DNA of 64,000 nucleotides from Agapetus fuscipes (taxonomy: Eukaryota > Arthropoda > Insecta > Trichoptera > Glossosomatidae): contig OX637334.1 of the NCBI GenBank assembly GCA_951799405.1, positions 11,594,001-11,658,000 on the forward strand, given 5' to 3'. Numbering within the stretch: position 1 is the stretch's first letter; every line of letters begins with the position of its first letter. Both the position numbers and the translations under genes were made by a program. Shown here one piece after another: positions 54,524 to 64,000 of the stretch. Below the pieces are notes generated by a model that worked only from the letters and a program-made list of their open reading frames with translations, searched no databases and was not told the origin of the DNA.

Positions 54524-56355
54524 AAACAAGGTACTGATTTAAAGTCCAAAATAAAATTATATGATTTTTAATATAAAAAAGAACTTTTGAAAAATTTTAA
54601 CGGTTTTGAAACGGATATGCGACCCGACCCGTCAACGGAATTTGTAGCCCACGAAACGTCATTTTCTTGTATCCACAACGCTGCTAGTATTGCGATCATA
54701 TTGCGATGCTATAAAAACTTAAAGAAAACGACGTCACAGCCGAAAAATCAATCTAAGGAGCGTTTTGGCGCGTAAATTCAAACTTCATTTTTTTAACATA
54801 AATAACTTTGTAAAAAAAGCAAATAAAAATAAAATCCAAGGAGTTAAGAGCGCTCTCGAAGATTTGTAATTTTAAAATTCGCGTTCGTTTAGTTCGTATT
54901 TCTGCCAGAGCAGCGCTCTTCACGCTGTACATAAATTCGTCTTGGCAGTTCGTTTCTATTAGGTATATTAACTTATAATATCTGTGGACTAGAAACTATT
55001 TTAACCAAAATAGACAAAGGTATATATCTGTCTCAACTTACTTACGAAAATGGTTATTAGTAATAAAAATAACAAAGAACTTCACAGTTGCATTTCCATG
55101 TGTACAAAAAACTCGGCAGAACGAAAAAAAAATCTTGAATGTTGGTACCATTTCAAATAACGGCTGCGACTAGACCGGAAATAGCTAGAGTTGACAGATA
55201 ACACACGTTATAAATATTATGATCGCCAAAATTCGTGCCAAAAAACTTTATCACTCATTTCATTAAAACCACTGCAACGTGTGACAGGAGAGAAACGCAA
55301 GTGGTAGCATGTCGATGATTTAGTTCTTGTTTGCCGTATAGACCATTAAGCTAATTTTACATGAGCAATGTTTGCATGTGTACTGGACCAATGTGTCTTG
55401 AAAACAGGAAATTGATTTCAAAAATATTTCAAACAACTCTCACATTCTCGAATTTTACGTTTTTTCTTAGCTCAGATTGTGTAGAATTTGATTCTTAAGA
55501 GATTAAAAAGTCATATTTGACAGAATTGGTGTATAGGGCAAACAAGAACTGGGGGAGCGAAGATGTATCACATCAGCAAGTAAGTTTCCGCTCCTCTATG
55601 TAATAACTCATGGGTAGCTGTGTCCCACATTTTTTCTACGCCATTTTTAATGCAATGCAGATAGGCTCAACCTTTTCAATTGTTGTATAAATTACATCAC
55701 AAATATTTCATATTTCAAAAGAGGAAAGAGCGGTTCTAAAAATGTATTTAATTGTATGGGTAGACTGAGATGTGAATAAAAGATGAAATATCTATTAACT
55801 TCCTTAGTTTTATTTTATCAAAGAAATAATAGTTTCAAAATTTATATTTTTAGTAATAATAATATCAGGATGATTTATTTTGCGAGCGCTGTTTTGTGTA
55901 AATTACACCTCAAGAGCCCTCAGCGAGCTTGGTGGTCGCTAAAGAAAGCGTCGATTCTCAATCAAGACCAAGTTGCTGTAGAGCTGGATGAACTTTGGTG
56001 ACGGGTCTTTGTAATGGTTTGTGTATTTCCAGTATATTAATTCATTAGAACTTTGAAAAACATGTAAATAAAAAAAAAAAACAAGTTTTTAGTTACTCGT
56101 AAGCGTAACTACAGATGTTATGGATATGTGAAGGTTCCAAGGAATTTTATGAAAAAAGTGGTCAATATAGTGCATACACGCAGAATTTCTTAGTAAATAT
56201 TTAGTTTTTACATACTGTAAAATTGCGTTTCCTTTCTCGCAATTTCGCTTTCTTGATGACTAAAATTATTTTTTAGCGTAAAATCCGTAGGAAGTAGAAT
56301 GTCGACCGATTATTTCTAAAATAGTAATAATAAATTTCTAAGTTAAGTATCAAAG
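54524..56355. other. No gene seen
   Basis: AT-rich DNA. 55855-55920 (AGGATGATTTATTTTGCG..CACCTCAAGAGCCCTC) resembles 24548-24605, and GTCGCTAAAGAAAGCG near 55935 resembles the first bases of the window, so an old repeat family probably passes through here. No supported gene. Confidence 0.35.
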
Positions 56356-56359
56356 TCTT

Positions 56360-56570
56360 AATCTAAATTAAAGTTGCAAAGATATATAATAATTATCATT
56401 TCAGATTCATATTAAATGCATTCCCACAAGCACACACATAGAAGTTGAACATAAGCCCTGCAACTTTTGCCGACCTTCCCAGAAACAGGGGTGACATTAT
56501 CAAAGTGAACCATCTTTGTACAGTATGGGTGGTCAGCTTCATACCAACCTATAAGTCAAGGAATGTATTA
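56360..56570 (-). repeat. Tail element, near-full reverse copy
   Basis: AGTTGCAAAGATATATAATA to CATACCAACCTATAAGTCAAGG. The middle has a short deletion; the 5' boundary is exact. Confidence 0.85.
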
Positions 56571-57320
56571 TTAAGAAATTGTTGATTGCAAAAAATAATA
56601 TTTTTGTAAAAATGTAACATGGAAAATCGTAAAATGTAATCGCTTCGAAAATGTTGCATATCACTTGCCGACGAAACAAAAGTTTTTTATAAGAGAGTTT
56701 TAGCTAAAAAAAAAAAGTGCCGCAGGTCCGCCTTCTGTGAGCGTTGGCGCCCGACTGCGGTTTTACCCCGGGAATCTCGCATTTAAAAGCCATTTGTAAA
56801 ATAATAATAAAAAATAGATTTTGTGAAATAAAAAATTTGAAAAAAAATAAAACTAAGCTCAAGATTATATTGTTCAATATTTGAAAATAATTGGGCACAA
56901 ATAACCATTTTTTGAGATTTTATTCGAAGATACAATGTACACTTTTTTGTCCGTTTTTGCTTCTAGATTTTTTTTTAAATTCAGTTTTCTTCATCTGAAT
57001 CACATTTTAAATCACACCACAAACTAAAACAGGATATAAAGTATATTTGTAATTTTTTTTTAGATTTCAAAATACCACCAATTTACAGAAAAACTGGTTC
57101 AAAAATTGTATGTTTTCCACTTACCGCAAGAAGGTGTTCGTAATTTTTATTTTTTCAAGTAATAAAAGCGTTTATAGACATATATTATTTGATGAATATT
57201 GCAAATGAAATGTTTAACTAACACTTAAAGTTATCAAAAATTTATATTTGTCCATATTTATTGAAAAAAAACCACGTCAAAAACTGTGTTTTCGAGAAAT
57301 TTCCTAGCACCCTCTTAAGG
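56571..57320. other. No gene seen
   Basis: AT-rich; a GC-rich patch at 56718-56790. No supported gene. Confidence 0.5.
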
Positions 57321-57926
57321 CGTGTTATAAAGCTAAATCTGCCGTTTTTGTTTCTTACACTTTATGGTCTTAGCAAAATAGTTACAGTAATAAAAAAAAT
57401 CAGAAATGTTTATTATTTTTTTATCTTAATTATAAAGCTTAAACGAAATATATAACTTAAGAATTGCTACCACAAAAAAATATTTGAAAAAAACTCGTTT
57501 TTTTTACATTTTTAGCTTTTTCTTCGTGTGTGCTGTATTTTGGAATTTTGTTTTTGCTTTTTAATTACGAATTCAATTTTAATCAAATCAAAGAACACAG
57601 TTTTTCCATATTTACTCAAAAACTATTGGCATTATAAAAAAAATGTGGTAAGTACGAAACCTAAACAATGTATAGTTCTGTAATTAAAAAGCAAAAAAAA
57701 AAATCCAAAATACAGCACACACGAAAAAAAAGCTAAAAATGTAAAAAAAACGCGTTTTTTTTTAAAAAAATTGTGGTGGCAATTCTTAAGTTATATATTT
57801 TGTTCAAGCTTTATAATTAAGATAAAAAAAAATAATAAACATGCTTGATTTTTTCATTACTGTAACTATTTTGCTAAGACCATAAAGTGTAAGAAACAAA
57901 AATGGCAGATTTAGCTTTATAACACG
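57321..57926. mobile_element. Hairpin MITE, copy 2
   Basis: Same family as 41924-42620: CGTGTTATAAAGCTAAATCT at the left and AGATTTAGCTTTATAACACG at the right. TTAAGG precedes the left end; the right TTAA is lost. The inner part of the left arm is deleted, so the fold is asymmetric. Confidence 0.85.
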
Positions 57927-57939
57927 CAAATGTATATAT

Positions 57940-58872
57940 TAGGTCTTTACATATGAAATTGGCGTTTTGTATGGGAGAAGCAAAAAGTCATTTTTTTTAA
58001 ATATAATATATTTATTTAATCAAAATATGTACCATAGCTATCTATGCACTTTTGCCATCTCATAGGTAGTTAATTGATCCCTTTACGAAAATAACCATTC
58101 GGATGGCAATCAATACAATCTTTGAAGGTGGTTTGGACTGCCCCATCGGAGTTGATTTATTTTCCTTGCAAGAAGTTATCCAAATTTCGAAAAAAATTGT
58201 AATCTGTTGGAACAAGGTCCGGGGAGTACGGGGGATATCTTAAACATTCCAATTAAAGCTCCCATAATCTGGTAGCCGTATTTTGTGCAACGCGGCAGCA
58301 CGCACGGTTGTTGATTTGCTTCACTCAATTAGTGAGGTACTCACCTTTCAAGCTTTTTCACCTTTGCAATTTGCTTCAAGTGGATTAAAACAGTTTTATC
58401 ACTAACTTTGCAGCCTACAGCTAACTCGGACGTGGTTTGCGATGGATCCGCTTCCACAAAAGTCTTCAATTCCTCATTATCAACTTTGGTCTCCGGCCGT
58501 TCACGAGGCTTGTTCTGCAGGCCGAAATTTCCAGAACGAAAACGTTGTAACCAAAAACGGACTATGTTTCCTTCTTTGACATCTTTGCCATACACATCAG
58601 TAATCCTTCGAGCCGTTTCTGCAGCACTGGTGCCACGGTGCAACTCGTGCTCGTAAACAACGCGATATTTCAAGTTTTCCATTTTGTAAAAAGAGTGACG
58701 CAAAGAAAAAACAACTGAGTTACGAACAAATGAAAAACAGTTTTCAAAACACAAAATATACATGAGTAAATAGCAGTATAAATTTGATTTTGGAATTCTT
58801 AACCAAAAAGGAGATATTTGAGATCAAAGTGGCTAGCATGGCAAAACGCCAATTTCATATGTAAGGACCTTA
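57940..58872 (-). mobile_element. mariner element, internally deleted
   Basis: Inverted ends: left GGTCTTTACATATGAAATTG, right (minus strand) GGTCCTTACATATGAAATTG, flanked by TA. About 930 bp, shorter than the ~1.3 kb usual for mariner. The CCAATTTCATATGTAA terminus is well kept. Confidence 0.88.
57990..58682 (-). pseudogene. mariner transposase, internally deleted
   Basis: The N-terminal DNA-binding half is intact from MENLKYRVVYEHELHRG (58682) through VRFWLQRFRSGNFGLQNKPR and HLKQIAKVKKLER, ending at 58341. Farther on, frame-broken YPPYSPDLVPTDYNFF (about 58200-58250) is the last catalytic Asp region. The middle with the first two catalytic Asp residues is missing. The intact N-terminal half could in principle still bind the element's ends. 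Confidence 0.88.
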
Positions 58873-58874
58873 GT

Positions 58875-61393
58875 ATAAGAGCCGGCCGCATCAAACCTTA
58901 CCTCATTTCTACCAGGCAGAGACTAGTAAGAGGTGATGCTCCACATTAATTACCTGCTTTTAGCACAAAAATTAATATTTCAAACCTGGAGCGTTTTGAA
59001 TGCGGCCATTTTTTGTAAATTATAAAAAACGATCTTTTGAAGTTAGTTGTATGAGCCATGGAAATAAAGTAAAAAAATATGTAACTACATACATTACTTG
59101 TAATAAGAGGATAAACATACTACAAATTTGTATTTCCAACCCTTCTTGTTCAGGAGAAAGGGGGGTATAATGTTATATTTTGCAATATATTTTTTCTAGT
59201 CCCATTTGGTAATTTACTAATTACAAAACGGCTAACGCAATCACAATGCCATACATTTCTACACCCGTTGCATAATGTTACATTATGCAACCGGTAACCG
59301 TGTTAAAATGAACATGTGCGCATGCGCATTGTCAGAATTGGAACCATTTTTTAATTTCAAATGTCAACCTTGTATGGGGGTATGAAGACCTGTCAATCCA
59401 AGATGGCCGCAAGCGATCAGCTGATTAGGCTTCATACAATATTAGTGATATTCGGTAGGTAGGAATTACCGTGGTGATGAGACTTTCAGCCCTGTTCAGA
59501 TGAAAATAAATAAGTATATTTTATGTGTAGAGTCAAATAAAAATTGTTAATAGTGCTAAAATTTATCGAATTTATTTATCGGATTGCTCCAAATAAAGCT
59601 TTCCTTTTTTCAATGGAAAATAAAAGGCTTGAAAGGAAAACAATACAAAAAATTTCACCGCAAAAAATAAACAAACTCAAAAAGTTACTTGGTTAATAGG
59701 TGAGTATGAGGTTGATCACCTATGCTGTACAAATTTGGTTCACCTGCCAATACAACTGCAGGGCATATGTTTATTTGAGTTTTGGGTTTGAATATTTAAG
59801 CTTATATGCAGGATGTAAAAGCGCGACCTTATACATATGTGTCGGCTTGTGGGCATGAATTCAATATGAAACCTTAATATAATTTATTTTTACAACTTAG
59901 GTTAGATTAGATAATCGAAGGGAATGATAAATCACACGTTTTGACAAAGGTAAGGTTTTAATTACTTCAAATGGACGAGTACATTATAATGACTATTATT
60001 CACTATTTTGTTAATTCTCTCATGGTCGTAGAAAAAGTATTGTATGCCACTGCACGTAATTAGTCTTTGTAACACTTGTGCTTTCTATTGTGCCATTCGG
60101 CTGCGCCTCATGGCACAAACTAGCACTCGTGTTAAAAAGACTATCATTACTTGGCAGTGGCATAAATAACTATTATAACTCAAAAACAAAAAATAAAATA
60201 TATATTAAATATAATATATATAAATATGATATTATTGTACGTTAAATATAAGAACATAAATTTTTAAACAATAATGATCTCTTACATATTTTTGTTATCT
60301 GCTATAGTTTCAGAGAAAATAAATTTTGAAATGAAATATTTTCCTAAAAACCGTTACGGCGTTTCCCGTTTTTTGGTCAAAATCCGGTTTGAACGCCTTA
60401 GTGTTTGATTGTAAAAATATATAAAAAATACCATCACCTAGAAGATTAAATTGCCTGTAAAACTGTATGGATATGAACTATTTTATCGTGAAAGGTTTGA
60501 ACAGAATAGCGGTTAATCTTGTGTTAACATATTTTCCGTGATATTATGATGATAATATGAAATCATCATAATATTACGCATATACTCGTGCTAGCTAGGT
60601 AGGTACTTATATACAACCATCAAAATACGTTACGAAAGTTAAACCGCTATAACATACAATCCTTTCACAATAAAATAAAAAATATTCATACAATTTTAAA
60701 GGAAATTTAATCTTCTAGGTGATGGTATTTTTTATAAATTTTTTAAATAAAATACTAAGGCGTTCAAACCGAATTTTGAACCAAAAACGGGAACTGCCGT
60801 AAAGTTTTTTGGAAAATGCTCTGAAACTACAGCAGATAGCAAGAATATGTAAGAGATTATTATTCTATAAAAATTTATGTTCTTATATTTGACGTACAAA
60901 AATATCATATTTTCTTTTTTGTTTCCGAGTTATAAAATATATTGTAAAAAATAACATTTTACCCCCCTTGCTCCTGAACAAGAAGGATTGGAAATACAAA
61001 TTTGTAGTATGTTTATCCTCTCATTACAAGTAATGTATGTAGTTACATATTTTTTTACTTTATTTCCATGGCTCATACAACTAACTTCAAAAGATCGTTT
61101 TTTATAATTAAAAAAATGACCGTATTCAAAACGCTCCAGGTTTGGAATAAATTTTTTTATGCAAAAAGCAGGTAATTAATATGGAGCATTAGTTTTTACT
61201 AGTCTCTGCCTGGTAGTCGATGAGGTAGTTTGCACCATTTTTTGGGCCTCTTTGAAGAGGCCGCATCCAAAACGCTCCAGGATAGGAAAAGGCAGATCTG
61301 TGAAAAAATCATGTACTCGATGCAAACTACCAGCCTGACCATGTCTCTGCCTGGTAGTCGATGAGGTAAGGTTTCATACGTCTAGCTCTTAGA
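58875..61393. mobile_element. Long palindromic TIR element, split by the ~970-bp repeat
   Basis: Arms meet at 60541-60574 (ATATTATGATGAT / ATCATCATAATAT). The outer parts pair well: left ATCAAACCTTACCTCATTTC, ACCAGGCAGAGACTAGT and GGAGCGTTTTGAATGCGG; right GACTAGTCTCTGCCTGGT, CAAAACGCTCCAGG and GATGAGGTAAGGTTTCAT. The right end has a duplicated GTCTCTGCCTGGTAGTCGAT unit. Without the insertion at 59197-60172 it would be about 1.5 kb. No coding capacity. Confidence 0.8.
59197..60172 (+). mobile_element. ~970-bp interspersed repeat, copy 2
   Basis: Near-identical to 21249-22211, apart from ~20 extra bases (TTAATTTCAAATGTCAACC). It interrupts the left arm of the palindrome; the opposite arm shows the empty-site sequence (CAATATATTTTATAACTC when complemented), so the edges are known to within a few bases. 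It contains a tail element at 59697-59915. No target duplication longer than two bases. Confidence 0.85.
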
Positions 61394-61608
61394 CTACCCA
61401 ATATAATAAGCATACATAATAAGCAAATAAAAAATAATGTTAATCGAAAAGAAAAAAAATCCTTTTGCTTTTGATATCTTTGAAAAAATACGCATTTATT
61501 TTAGCAATTCAGTAAACTTCACGTTGAACTATCAAAATTGGCGAAATACAAGATAGCTGCGTTAGTTCCGACTTTCACCATGTTAATTTTAATCCGTATA
61601 GGTTTGTT
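61394..61608. other. No gene seen
   Basis: Short AT-rich spacer. Confidence 0.5.
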
Positions 61609-61729
61609 GGGGCTTCCACACGCTTGCCAACCCATCACAAGTCAAGCGCACAGTGTGTCGTCTAGAACATGCTAGCTGGACAAAATTTTGTCTAATTGAC
61701 TAATTTTGTCCAACTAGCATGTTCTAGAC

Positions 61730-62846
61730 CCGCGGTTCCCGAATGGTGTTCCGCGGAACCCTGGGGTTCCGTAGAAGGCTCTCAGGGGTTCCGCGAAAAT
61801 ATTCAAGATTTCGATGTTTTTTTTCTAATTCTAGCTATTTTAAATCGCTTTACTCGTACCTTTGATATATTTAGATATATATATATTTGATAAATTGAAC
61901 ATAGTGAGCAGCTCTCTGCAGGGAAGACAGATAACCATGTTTACAATGAGCGACAAAATATCTTCATTGAAAGGGATAATCGCCTTCTGGATTGAATGTC
62001 TTGGACAAAAGAGTTATGACTCCTTTCCGCTCCTCCAGCAATTTCTCGAAAAAAATCATCTTCAAATCGCTGCAGACGTGGAAAAAAGTATACGTGAACA
62101 TTTGACAAACCTGAAAAAGTCTTTGGACGAATATTTTCCAGAAAAAAAGTTACAGTTACAGGATATCGAATGGGTCCGAAATCCATTTAGGATTCATACC
62201 AAACCTTCAACATTGACTGTGTCGGAGTATGAAAATTTGATTGATATTAAAAATTCATCCACACTCAAACAACTTTTCGAATCAAAAGCTACCACGAACC
62301 CGAGCCAATTTTGGTTTGGCCTGAAAAACGAATACCCGGGCATCGTCGAAAAGGCTATCATGGCGTTACTTCCATTTGTGTCAACTTATAGATGCGAGGC
62401 TGGGTTTTCAGCTTATGCCTACAAGAAAAATAAGTTTAGGAGTAGGCTGAATCTCCAGAATCACCAGATCTCCGAATCACCAGATCTCCGAATCCGATTG
62501 TCAGACATAAAACCTGACTTCAATGTTATTTTGTCAAAAACTATGAAAAGATTTCATTCTTCACATTAAGTTCATCTAACTAAAGTAAATATCTTTTTGT
62601 TATAACTAAATAAATATTTTTATCTTAAAAAGTCTTTCCTTTAAAGTCAAATTATACTTACAAGATGCGAACACCAAGCCAAAAAGCCTTAGTATGGTGT
62701 GATCTCATGTAAAAAAACAATGTTACAGTTAGTTTACTTCTTACTTGAGCTCTAGGCCCTAACAGACACTAGGGCCTAGCTAGGGTTCCGCACAAAAACC
62801 GTGAGCCAAAAAGGGTTCCGTAGCCAAAAGAATTCGGGAACCGCTG
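61730..62846 (+). mobile_element. hAT element with exact 8-bp target duplication
   Basis: Ends CCGCGGTTCCCGAATGG and TTCGGGAACCGCTG, flanked by TTCTAGAC on both sides (61722-61729 and 62847-62854). An 8-bp duplication and CAGCGGTTCCC-type ends define hAT. It is 1117 bp long, with only the C-terminal end of the transposase. Confidence 0.93.
61937..62569 (+). pseudogene. hAT transposase, N-terminally truncated
   Basis: Open frame of about 210 codons from the first good ATG (upstream frame open from 61862). KISSLKGIIAFWIECL, YDSFPLLQQFLE, LDEYFPEKK, DIEWVRNPF, LPFVSTYRCEAGFSAY and SDIKPDF are the C-terminal half and dimerisation region of Buster/ZBED-like hAT transposases. The zinc finger and first catalytic residues are missing. 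PDLRIRL is preceded by an in-frame duplication (HQISESPDL), with TCACCAGATCTCCGAA repeated near 62460-62490. It is probably inactive as a transposase; the intact frame could still bind partner subunits. Confidence 0.88.
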
Positions 62847-62939
62847 TTCTAGACGACACACTGTGCGCTTGACTTGTGATGGGTTGGCAAGCGTGTGGAA
62901 GCCCCATCATGTCTACGCAAAAAAAAAAAACGCAACTAA

Positions 62940-63075
62940 GCTACACATATAGTGTAACTTCTTGCCGCGTTATCCCCGAAGGGGTCGCATGTGGCGAGTT
63001 GAACCTATTTATTTTTACAGGTAAGGGGGCCGGCCTTACGCCAACCACTTCAATTGAAGCTACGGTTTTAAAAAA
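62940..63075 (-). mobile_element. SINE-1, 3' portion
   Basis: Reverse copy: CTTCTTGCCGCGTTATCC, CGAAGGGGTCGCATGTGG, CTATTTATTTTTACAGG and CCTTACGCCAACCACTTC. Head missing. Confidence 0.65.
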
Positions 63076-63571
63076 ACAACTTTGACGTTTCACACTTGAC
63101 AGTTAAGTAGGGGGGGGCAAATGAAAAAAAATATCGAATCGATGTTTTTTAACACTATCGAAATATATCGATACTAAAAAAATATCGAAATTTTCCAAAA
63201 CAAAATATCGGTCGCTGGCGGGTCACGTCTCAAATTTTCGGAATCTTTGGCCAAAAAATCTGTTGATGGAGGGAGGGGGGGGGGGGGGATGAAAACACGA
63301 ACATTTTCAAAACATATTCACCGAGACTTGGATTTGCTACGTAAAAATGTTGGCTTCAAAACACAACCACCTATTAAGTGTGGAGGGCAAAATCACATTT
63401 GCAAAAAATATCGTTTTTGATATGAAGGGTACAGGGGAAAAAGGATCATTGTCAATTTTTCAGCAAAAAAAAACTAACAATGCCATCTAGTGCAAAATAA
63501 AGGTAGCTTCTTGTCTAGATTTCCGAAAAACGCTTAAAACGATCATAGTCTACAACAGACTCAAAAATAGA
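63076..63571. other. No gene seen; ATATCGA-rich stretch
   Basis: 63130-63215 is rich in TATCGA-type words (about seven), and a G-run is at 63273-63288. No recognised element. Confidence 0.5.
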
Positions 63572-63952
63572 TTGTATGACAGTATCATAAAAAGATCAAT
63601 GTCACCCTTGTTGCAGAAAGAAAGATCATTGTCTATGGACATTGATCTTTTTTTTCATTTTGACAGCCGGCTGTCAGTCAGTTCACAGATTCATTTCATT
63701 TTCATGCGTCACCTGGTAAACAAAGTAACACCAAATCAAATTTTAATAAAGTCAGATCAGTATAGTGGCAGGTATGACTCATACGTATGTGTAAAACGTG
63801 GACAACCTTTAGTGCCTGATATGGAGAGCATCCAAAATCTTTATTCAAATCCAATAAAAATATCAAAAGAAAAGTATGACGACCTCCAATGTTTAAAAAA
63901 GTTTTGCAAGCCTGAAGCACAAAATTTTTATGCACAGTTAGCCAAAAAGTAA
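63572..63952 (+). CDS. Unrecognised ORF, possible mobile-element C-terminal exon
   Basis: 126 codons ending TAA at 63952; the last ~85 residues look protein-like (CVKRGQPLVPDMESIQNLYS, ISKEKYDDLQCLKKFCKP, then FYAQL). The pattern 'P-x-I-S-x-x-K-Y-x-D-L-x-x-L' followed by 'FY..L' recalls the C-termini of some insect mobile-element proteins, but I cannot name the family. The upstream part overlaps an inverted pair (AAAGATCAATGT / ACATTGATCTTT), so the true start is probably farther in or in an unseen exon. Confidence 0.35.
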   Translation: MYDSIIKRSMSPLLQKERSLSMDIDLFFHFDSRLSVSSQIHFIFMRHLVNKVTPNQILIKSDQYSGRYDSYVCVKRGQPLVPDMESIQNLYSNPIKISKEKYDDLQCLKKFCKPEAQNFYAQLAKK

Positions 63953-64000
63953 TATTAAACATGTACTTATACTTCATACTTTAGACATTAGCTTTAGAAA

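Larger units (their letters stand above)
61609..62905. mobile_element. ~172-bp hairpin MITE split by a hAT element
   Basis: GGGGCTTCCACACGCTTGCC at the left and GGCAAGCGTGTGGAAGCCCC at the right, continuing inward as an almost perfect palindrome centred near 61697. The right arm is cut at TTCTAGAC by the hAT element. No clear flanking duplication. Confidence 0.85.

Overview
This window looks like nuclear DNA of an insect. It is AT-rich and intron-bearing, with muscle-type actin as the only certain host gene. The rest is a dense pile of transposable elements of insect type: Ty3/gypsy LTR elements, non-LTR retrotransposons, tRNA-derived SINEs, hAT, mariner, Helitron-like ends, TTAA-flanked hairpin MITEs and foldback arrays. 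I cannot name the order or species from the sequence alone.

Host genes: an intact 376-codon actin lies on the minus strand at 6983-8113, with a splice acceptor in its 5' leader. A possible 84-codon small membrane protein lies on the plus strand at 13751-14005, with a TATA-like box upstream and a poly(A) signal downstream. A CRE + TATA + initiator + splice-donor arrangement at 31281-31454 may be the promoter and first exon of a gene not otherwise visible.

Repeats, left to right. About 25 copies of one ~255-bp element, called here the 'tail element', are scattered through the whole window on both strands. It starts at a constant point (CCTTGACTTATAGGTTGG) and ends in a short TTAGA-type microsatellite. 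In two places (17147-17852 and 18098-19409) it is the 3' end of a non-LTR retrotransposon whose reverse transcriptase is partly preserved. The second copy has a 5-bp target duplication and has split a foldback array. A tRNA-derived SINE (SINE-1) has about ten full or partial copies and a second SINE (SINE-2) has two. From 17.9 to 24.3 kb lie long foldback arrays, one a ~2.1-kb palindrome. From 34.4 to 43.3 kb is a nest: an unclassified TIR transposon with a dead transposase, invaded by a SINE, Helitron-like units, a solo LTR and an inverted tail array, with a TTAA hairpin MITE also inside.

From 44.4 to 49.5 kb is a very young gypsy element: its two 543-bp LTRs look identical and it has a 4-bp target duplication, but its reverse transcriptase core is missing. 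From 52.3 to 54.5 kb is an odd LTR composite with three 262-bp LTRs, two of them joined head to head through a palindromic primer-site remnant; the whole block is flanked by a 4-bp duplication. From 57.3 to 62.9 kb are a second TTAA hairpin MITE, an internally deleted mariner, a ~1.5-kb palindrome split by a ~970-bp mobile repeat, and a hAT element with an exact 8-bp duplication sitting inside another hairpin MITE.

The most unusual points are the LTR palindrome composite, the link between the tail element and its LINE, the number of long hairpins that could make double-stranded RNA, and a hairpin found in both 'flip' and 'flop' orientation in the foldback family. Coordinates of decayed repeats are approximate to about 10-20 bases. 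All comparisons were made by eye.
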